Assembly: GCA_009760855.2 (NCBI GenBank)
Contig: WPIO01000002.1
Location: 15,669,001-15,733,000, forward strand
Length of the DNA stretch: 64,000 nt
Reading direction: 5' to 3'
From: Cristatella mucedo
Lineage: Eukaryota; Bryozoa; Phylactolaemata; Cristatellidae
Shown piece by piece: positions 26,301 through 35,300 of the stretch; within the stretch, counting starts at the first letter, position 1, and each line of letters begins with the position of its first letter. The position numbers and the translations under genes were made by a program. Under the pieces are notes generated by a model. That model searched no databases and was not told the DNA's origin. It worked only from the letters and a program-made list of their open reading frames with translations.

Positions 26301-29300
26301 TTCAACAGCCTCTTTTCTATAGCGACAGACGAGCCTTTTTGGCGATCACCACCTCTTGCAGTGGCAATTAAGGATCGCCCACCGAACCAACGACCTTGGG
26401 GCCAAGGTTGTGACAACCAACCGCCTTACCGAGTGTGCCACCACGGCCGGGCAGTAGTTTAATGCGGCAGTTGCACCTTTCACTTCACACAAGCCTAGCT
26501 TCATAGCTTCATAGTTTTGTACCAACTGTAAGCACCTGCTTGCACAGGCCAGCAGACCAGCAAGCAGTGAATTACAGAAGTCGAGACAGGATTTCACAAA
26601 TGCATGGACCAACATGTATATGTTTCCCTATCTTAGCTCTCCCGAATTTGTGCTATGTTATGAAGCCATCCTGGGAGCACGTCGAGGCGTGCCTTAGGTT
26701 CACGGGCCTCTATTCCCTTTACTGTTGTACTGATTCATTTATCATTGGCCCTGCTTGATGCAATCACCTCTATGCATGCACTGCTCGTTAAAGCTGAACT
26801 GCCATGTATAGAACAGTATGATGCAGGTATAGTAATGTCTCATGGTGGTGCATGTCCTAGATGCCTGTCTATGCCTGAGAATGTTTCTGCCGTGTGTATT
26901 TGTAGGCAAGCAGTTCTTTACAAGCATCTAAAGCAATATGATAAAGCCGTGGCTATACTACAATCACTGTACGAACTGTGCCTTGCAGGCCGAATCAGGA
27001 ACAGTGCAGAGTATATGATCAGGTGCTTGTACCCTACCTGCTGGCACTTGCAGTTGAAAGCTGACACCCATAGTCAGCTCTCCTGCATCGCATTGGCTTT
27101 GTTAGTGCAGTTTTACAGAGGGCCTTATAGTGATTGCTACTATCATAGCTGTAAGAAGCACATGATCATCAGTGAGAGACATCCTTTACCTTGTGTCAAA
27201 CTGTCGGCTAATGCTCGTAACTTTATCGAACTTGCTTCGGACCACGTGCTGGCCTTGCTAATCAAACATCTGCGCTATACTTTTGCAACTAAGACCATCT
27301 GCCTGATTTATCTGCTGATTGTATTGTGCACACGGTTTTACTGTTTAGGGCCTTGTGAGAGCTATGTACACAATTTTCAGTTACACATCTATTTCGGGTG
27401 TGTGGTTATCAGACTTATATGTGACAATGCTAGTCTGACATTATTTTCACAATCCTAGTCTTGCATTATTTTCTCTCTGTCTTTGTCCATCTGTCTCCAT
27501 CTATCTGGCTCTCACTCTGTATATAAGCGTATAAGCATAAGCATATCCTTAAGTATATACCTGTATATTCTCTCACTTTATGATTCTTTCTCCGTCTTTC
27601 CTTGTGTTGTCTCTCCCTCTTACTGTGTCTCTCTCTCCACACTTGCTTCCCTCTCCTCTCTAGCTCCTTATCTTTTCTCGCTTCCATTCTTTCCCTTGGG
27701 GTTCCTGTAATGGTTTCTTTCTACTTCTATGCATTTCTCTCTCTCTCTCCCTCTCTCTCTTTTTCACAGCCTATTGAGGTCTCATTTCAGGTTGCATTCA
27801 GGCATTAGACCTCAGTAGGGGAGCGTTAGACCTCAGTAGGTATATTCTACTGCATGAGTGTAGTCGTGTTAACTGGAGCTGAATGAGCTAAGGTTCTGTT
27901 AGCGCAATGTTTCTTTTCTCTGCAACTCATGTAGTCGTAGCAGCTGGCTGGCTACAGTGATTTCTTTCTCTATCAATTCTCATGAACCATTCTTCTTTGC
28001 AGCTATGAGCTGTTGCTGCAAAGCTGCTGAAGGGATTGGGCTATAATTGCCCTGCATTGTCGCTGCAGGGTGCTGCTAGAGCTGGGTGTGATGTACTGTG
28101 ACACGGGACGGCGCACAGAGGGGCTGAGCTACCTGCTCGAATGCTCGGCCCTGTGTGCAATCCACCATCGGCTACACCTTGACGTGGCAGCACGTCTGGC
28201 CATCGGCAGAATGCAGGTTCTGGTTACATTCTTTATTGCTACTATCGTCGTGTACTGGTGCAATTGTGTACTGTGCAGTTCGATTGTTGGTGCCCAGCCA
28301 ATGTCTAAATGAGCGATGCTGCACTGACCTGCCAGCCTCAAATATCGGCTACACGTCGTTGTTTGCTATGATGGGTTCTCTGTGCATGTTCCTCGGGTAG
28401 GCGAGCTCGAGGAATGCTCAGCCACTTTCTTAAAGTGTGCGTTTATTCTGTTTTCAAGCTATATGAAAAAATTTAGCATCGGAAACTAGATTCTTTGTCA
28501 TATATTATCTGGCTTGTTTTTCATGCTATGGTGACTTGCTAATCTCATATACGAAGGAAATTTGAATTACACTATCCATGCATTATTATGCCCCCAGAGT
28601 ATACACACTCAAACGAATCAGTTTTGGTAGTCTTTAGGAAGCAGTCATTTGGTAAGCTCCAAAATAAGTTCCAAACCTAAGGTACAACCTGTGCTGCTAA
28701 CGGATATGTCAGCTAAATGGTTTCTGGATGAAAATTGTTCATAAAAAGAAGGCATGCAAAAAATGTTGCTAAACTATGTACTGTATTTTACCGAGTATAA
28801 GCCCTGTTTCTCCCAAAAAAATTCGGGGGTCAGATAATTGAAAGGGGGCTTATGCATGGAAAGTTACTTTCTTGCTTTAATATTGCACTAAATAACGTAC
28901 CTGCTTTGAATGCATTTCTGGTATTTGAATGCACTTTGAATGCATTTGTGGCATTTCAATGCAATGGATAGAACGATGACACATTCTATGGTGAGAGTGA
29001 CGACGACAATGACGATAACTCAGTTTCCACCTAATTTCAAGCCTTCAATATGAACGAGGAAGATGGAGAAGGTATCATCACCGTTTCTGATGTGGAGGAT
29101 GGTGGTAATGACATAGTGATTATTATGAGTCTTGATATTGTTCAGTTCATCCAGTTATTGAATAAAAATATTTTTTTTTCAAGAAATTGGTTCACAAGAT
29201 TGGGGGCATATACATCGCACAGGGGGCTTATATATGGTAAAATGCAGTAAGCCTCTCTGTACCTTTATTGATTGATCTTCCAAACTACTTCTACTTATCA

Positions 29301-32300
29301 GGCAATATTTTTCCACTTTAAGGAGTCTCTTGCATACTAGCTGCAAAGGTACAGCAAACCCATTCAGCTTAACTGTTTTTGGCTTCTTCGGTGGTTCTGT
29401 GGTAGGCCGTCATTCGCTCTGGTGGACATGAGGGCGAAACTAACAGCACCGCATGAGGTGGAAACTGTAGTACTTAAATGGAAAGGGTATTCCTCTAGGC
29501 TCTATCTTTCTCTAGACTGTATCTTGTGAAATCCATTAACCGATAGTCCATGCAAGACATTCCATCTGCAAGACAAGGCAGGTGCTAGTGAACTGATAGC
29601 GGTTGTCGAACAAAGTGCCATATCTTGCACTAAAAATGAGTGCAGTGACTGCAAGCAAGGTGTTTGCCGTCATTACTGGTCGCGTAAAAGGATGAGGCCA
29701 TGTAGTCGACTCACTGGAAGATTGCATCATAGTGAGTGAAACTAGAAGACATGGCAGGCATTTTGGTTTGCCTTGGCTTACATTCCCCATAAGACCATCC
29801 TCCTCCTTTAAAACAGGAATCCAGCTACAGGACTCGACTTGGGTGAGGAATGGGCACAGTTCGTATGCAGGAGAAAGAGCTTCAAGCATCCTATGCACTG
29901 TCCCCATCAAGCGATTAATATTGTGGTTTTTGAAGTAATGGCATTGGTTTGCACAGCACTGTGGCCCTGGAGTGCCCTGCAAACAAACAACACTCTGGAT
30001 CGCAATGTACCACGCGCACATTCTTAAGACTTTTGGACCTTGCTTGTTATGGGTAGAAGTTTGACGTAGTAGCTTATGTATTGCCACTTTGCTGGTGAGT
30101 GGGCTCGGTGACCTTGTTTGTCGGCATTTTGACCAGGCCTCTTTCTCGACCATTCTACGAACTTACTTAATGTGTGGCACTAATTTGAAAGGCTTACTTG
30201 GAGTGGGCGTCATTTATTCGATTGATCTATAGTAATAAGAATAATAATAATGCATTTGTTATAGCATCCTCGTGAACTCAATTTCTTCCTAGGCACTTTA
30301 CATTTTGCTGCAAAAGAAGCATGATCGAATAGTCAGTGGTAGCATGCTCAATAAACAACAAAATCAACATGGTCAAGGGGTGACATGCACAGAGTCACCA
30401 TGCCAGTTTGGTTTGTGGCAGCATGCCCAGTATCAGCATGCATTAACACATAAAGGACGAATCGCAGGGACTCAACAAATGCTGTGATAAATAGATGCAT
30501 TTTTAGTTTCTTTTTAAATTCGGTCAAGTCAGGAGATATCATGACGCAAGTCGGGAGTGAGTTCCAGGCTTTGGGAACCTACATGCTAAAGGCACCGTAT
30601 CCAAAAATTGAGATTAGTAAAGGGTATGGGTGAATGAATAGTTAGATTCCGAAGCTGTTGGTACGATGCTTTGCCTGGTGGGGGAGTAGATCTGATAGAT
30701 AGGCTGGAGCCAAAGAGTGAAGGGAACTAAAAGTGGGTTACAGAACCTTGAAATCGACGTGTTGCTTAACTAAAATTAAAATTTAACTAGCTCTTTAGTT
30801 CTGTCTCGGCTTGATTATTGTAATTCCCTTTTGGCTGGGCTGCCAAAGAAAGCTATTATGCCACTACAGCTGACTATGAATATGGCTGCAAGGCTGGTCT
30901 TCAAGTCCCAGCGGTTTGAGCACGTGTCACCTCTGCTGAAAGAGCTATGATGGTTGCTGGTTGAGCAAAGGATACAGAGCAAAGTTCTTACGCTGACCCA
31001 CAAGGCCCGCCACGGCTTAGCTCCTTCGTACCTAGCTGAACTGCTGCATCAGTTTCAGCCTGTTCGTGCCCTCAGGTCCTGTGTGGACAATAAATTAGCT
31101 GTCCCATTCCTCTGCTTAAAGACAGTTGGCGACAGAAGCTTTAGCTCTGCAGGTCCTAGACTGTGGAAATCGCTTTCACAATTCTTACGCAACGACAACT
31201 ACTCTCATACTGCCGACTATGGCACATCCTTTTCAGCGGTCCTGAGCTACTACTTCTATGCTACTCACTACCTCAACTGCTCTCCTGACTCTGCTATGCT
31301 TCCCACTTTCTCTTTGTTTCGTGAGACGAAGTCTGTTGGTTACCGAATGCGTACCGAAAGCCACTTAGGCTGTGAGTGCTCTATGCAAAACTCTCCTGCA
31401 TAACACCCACATGGTCTTTATGACTTTGTGGAGTTACAGACGGAGATACATTGCATTATATTACATTACATCAGTCATTATACGATAGTTCGATGCTATC
31501 CATATGCAGATGTCATCAATACATGCAGCAAGGGAGTTGACAGGATTCGACGTGCTGGAGGGCTGGGAGGATTCAAGACAGCAAGAGGCAGAATATACGC
31601 CGTGAAAAGAACAGGAACAAGCACAGAGCTATCAGAAGTTTTCGTCTGCCTTTATAATACATGCCTATATTGAAGAATCGATATTGACCTGGTCATGCAA
31701 TATTGAATGCAGCTTGTGCCTAAGAATAAAATTCGTATCGCACCAAGAGAACTTAATTTCTTCCTTAGCACTTGGCGCATTGGGGTTCGTTAGAGGCGCA
31801 GTTGAACTACTCGAGTCAGAGAAGTCGCTGGCTTGATAAGAATTATTTCAGTTTGGTAGGCTGGAGCAAGAAATTTAAGAGACCTAAACGTTAGTGACAG
31901 AACCTTGAAGTTGATGCACTGCTTTATGGGGTGCTGGTGCATATCGGTGAAAAGTAATGCAATGAGGCAGTGATGATATTCACTGCAGAAAGTCTAAGCG
32001 CAAAGTTTTTTGCCAACTGCAAGTAGAGAGTTTTCATCAACAATCTAGATGGGATTTCCGGGATGTGCACCTGCTTAGCAGTGGTTTCTTGAACATGTTT
32101 GTCGTCTAGAGAATGGTTACTTTGGAGCAGGGTACCAAATTGCATGTAGAAGCTTAGAAGAATTGTCGAAGATAGATTGTAGAAGCTTATGGCTATATGC
32201 TGGCCGATCCCATTGTTAAGGTTAGGCTTGCCAATTTCCAAATAGGACTAATTTTGGCCGCAACTAGTAAGTTAGTTGTATCATCATCAAATTTGAAAAC

Positions 32301-35300
32301 TTTTGCTGCCATCCGAGTAAGAAAATATCAGCACATGCCGCAAGGACGTTTAGAGCGTTCGTCAGGCTCTAAGGCAGAAAAGGATCTACCCACAAGTACA
32401 GCTGTGTTATTTGGGTTTACATAGAAGCCCAGATTATGTGAGTGGCGATAATATCGGCAAAAGAGAATGTATACTTTGTAAAAACACTCTGGCACAAACC
32501 GTTGGCAGCAGAGGCATTTGCTCTGCAGGTCCAAAGCTGTGGAACTCACTTCCACCATTTTTAAGTGACATCCTCTCTGGTGCTGCTGACTGTGGCATGT
32601 CATTTCCAGCCGTTCTGAGCTGCTACTTCCATGCTTCTCACCTCCTCGACTGCCCTGCTAACACCCAACACCCTTATAAGTCCTCGTGGAGTTACAGACA
32701 GAGATACATTGCAATACTTTTCATCCACCGGGTATTCCGTGCAATAGTAGCTCACTGCGGTCACCTTGATTTGAACGCCCTGAAACCTCCAACTGAGATT
32801 GGCACTTAACCACTGCAGCACGTTACCTGTGCTGCCCAGGCGAGACCCTGGGTACTCAGAAATAAAGAAAGAAAGAAATCTGAGCTGATTTAACAACCTC
32901 GTTTATGTAGCAGCAGACGTGCCTAATAGCCATTACCACGTAGCAGCAGACGTGCCTAATAGCCATTACCACTGCTTGCAGTGGCAGTTGGCAATAGAGA
33001 ATCACCCAACTTCAGGATTCGAACCCTCGACCTCGATTGGGAAGATCGAGCACCTTACCTCTGGGCTATCGAAACCCAGTAATAACTGACTCAGGAAGGA
33101 CTGTGGGCATGATCAATGCCATCCAAAGCTGCCAAGCTATCAAGCCGAACTAGCCAAGAGGCCATCTAAGCCAGCATTCGCTTGTTATACTTGTCACGGT
33201 AGTAACGATTTCAGTTTGGTTGCTTTCTCTTAAGCCAGTTACTAGTGAATTAGGGCTCCCTAGAGCTGACCTTGCTTCGTAGTTTGTGTTAGGCTGTACA
33301 AGCCGTATGTATGCATGAGATTTACTCAAATCAGGCCTCCACGCTATTGCACTACAACACTCAGGTGCATGTGCCCACTGCTTTCTATGCCGATCCTCGG
33401 TTCTTGACGAGCTCTTTGTTCGATTGTTGCATGCTTTACAGCTGATGATGGGCATGGCTGATAAGGCAACATCGACAGCAGAGAAAGCGCTCATATTTCT
33501 CTACTCGAGCGGCTCACTGCACGATCAAGCTGCTGCGCTGCTTCTGCTAGCCAGGTGCAACGTAGTGCAAGCTACTGCTCTTCAGAAGGGGTCGGGCAGC
33601 TGGAGAAACGGTACTGGCATTGCTACTTAACATTGACTCGTAGCTATTGCCAGTTCGCTACATTTGATTCTATCAGAGTGCCGTTTCACGGGCTTTGGGG
33701 GGGGGGAAATCAAGTAAAGGTGATTGATTGCCTGTTTGCAGTGCATCTAACGACACTGAGAATTCTGAATGAAGTCGTGAGCAAGTTGCAGAAAATTGAA
33801 TCATACCAGTCGTTAAAGGAAGCCTACCTCTTGCAGGTAAGTGATGTCTACCCTTACCGTGCATAGGCCATCTTTACCAATTAAAGCGAGAAAGTCTTGT
33901 CACTCGGCAAGATGGCAACCAGTACTTCTGGGAGGGACGTGTAATACGTTCACCCTGACCCTGGTTTGAGGCTACAAGCAGCTTTAACACCAGGCCAAAC
34001 CAGTGCAGTGCAGCGCAGGCGAGGGTCCACAGGCACAGCAGTGAACTGCTCGGCTGCACCTCGGCTAAAGAGTTAAAGGCTTGTCATGTGTCTTGAAATG
34101 ACCTGCAGTGTCATCGGGCGGCTACCCTTGTTGCACCAGATAGAGAATGGAGATGCCAGGGCGTACGCTAAACTGTGTATCTTCCGTTAGCTAGGGCCTT
34201 CAACTTGGGCGATGGCTGAGCAGCCAAAAAAATGAGTTTTAGATAGGAGGATTTAACAGCCTTATTTATAGCATCAGAAGAGTTTTAGCTGCTATAACCG
34301 CAGCTTGCAGTAGGAAATAAAGTATTGCCCACGGCACCTACTCGGGGTCTTCCAGAGAGTCGATTTAAGAAGGTAGCACTAGACTGAGGAGAGGCAGAAG
34401 CAGCTTCTGCCTAGTCTCCCTACCGCTGATCATATCAAAGACAGTAGAACGAGAATGGGCTGACCTGCAAAACTATTATAGCAACTCTTTTAACCTAGCT
34501 TGTAAGTTTCAGTCAGATTTTAGAGCTAATAACTCTACAGAGTCAGCGAATGCTGTATGCATTAAATGACCTTCCTAGAAATGCAGAGCTAGGTGGATTT
34601 TTTCAGCTTCTTTTTGTGCATCTTTCGGGAGCGTTTGATACTAGCTACCACAAAGTCCTTCTCGAGCGTTCGCCTCGCATCATCCCTAGGCATCACTTGC
34701 AGTGCAGCACCGGAAGGAATGGTTGATGTCTTATCTCAGTGCACGACTCTCCAGAGCATTGATGTAAAGGGCAACAGTTGTCTGAGGAGCCTTTGTGCTT
34801 GGTCTACTTCTTTTCACAATGTATACTCTCTCTCTCTCTCTCTCTCATGCCGATGTAATAGCCAATCACAATCTATGTTTTCATTTTACGATGATGCAAA
34901 ACAGTGTATATGCTTTGATCCCTCCTTCTAGTATGTCGTACTCTCAACTGTTGTGTAATGTTGCTGGCATTTCACTTTGTTATCAACAAGTTTTCTCAAA
35001 TTAAATGACGAAAAAACTAACTTATGAGCAAAACAAGTGTTACTCAGAAATCTGAAAACCTATGACTTAAAATTGTCACTGTCAACATATCTCTTGTACT
35101 GTCGGCAGGCAATCTGGGTGACATTCTCCAAATTGCCCTTTCACTAGACGACCATGTCAGCTCTGCAGTCAAGTATGGCTACTTTCAACTTCCTGACATT
35201 GCACAAATTTGGGCCTGCTAAGACAGAACTACCTCCACGTTAGTCAATGCATTTCTGAATACCATCTCGACTTCTTTAACTCAGTGCTTGCTGGTCTTCT

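Noticed and set aside
27483-27808. Serine/leucine-rich ORFs in the pyrimidine-rich tract
   Set aside because: Compositional artefacts of a CT-rich low-complexity region within an intron.
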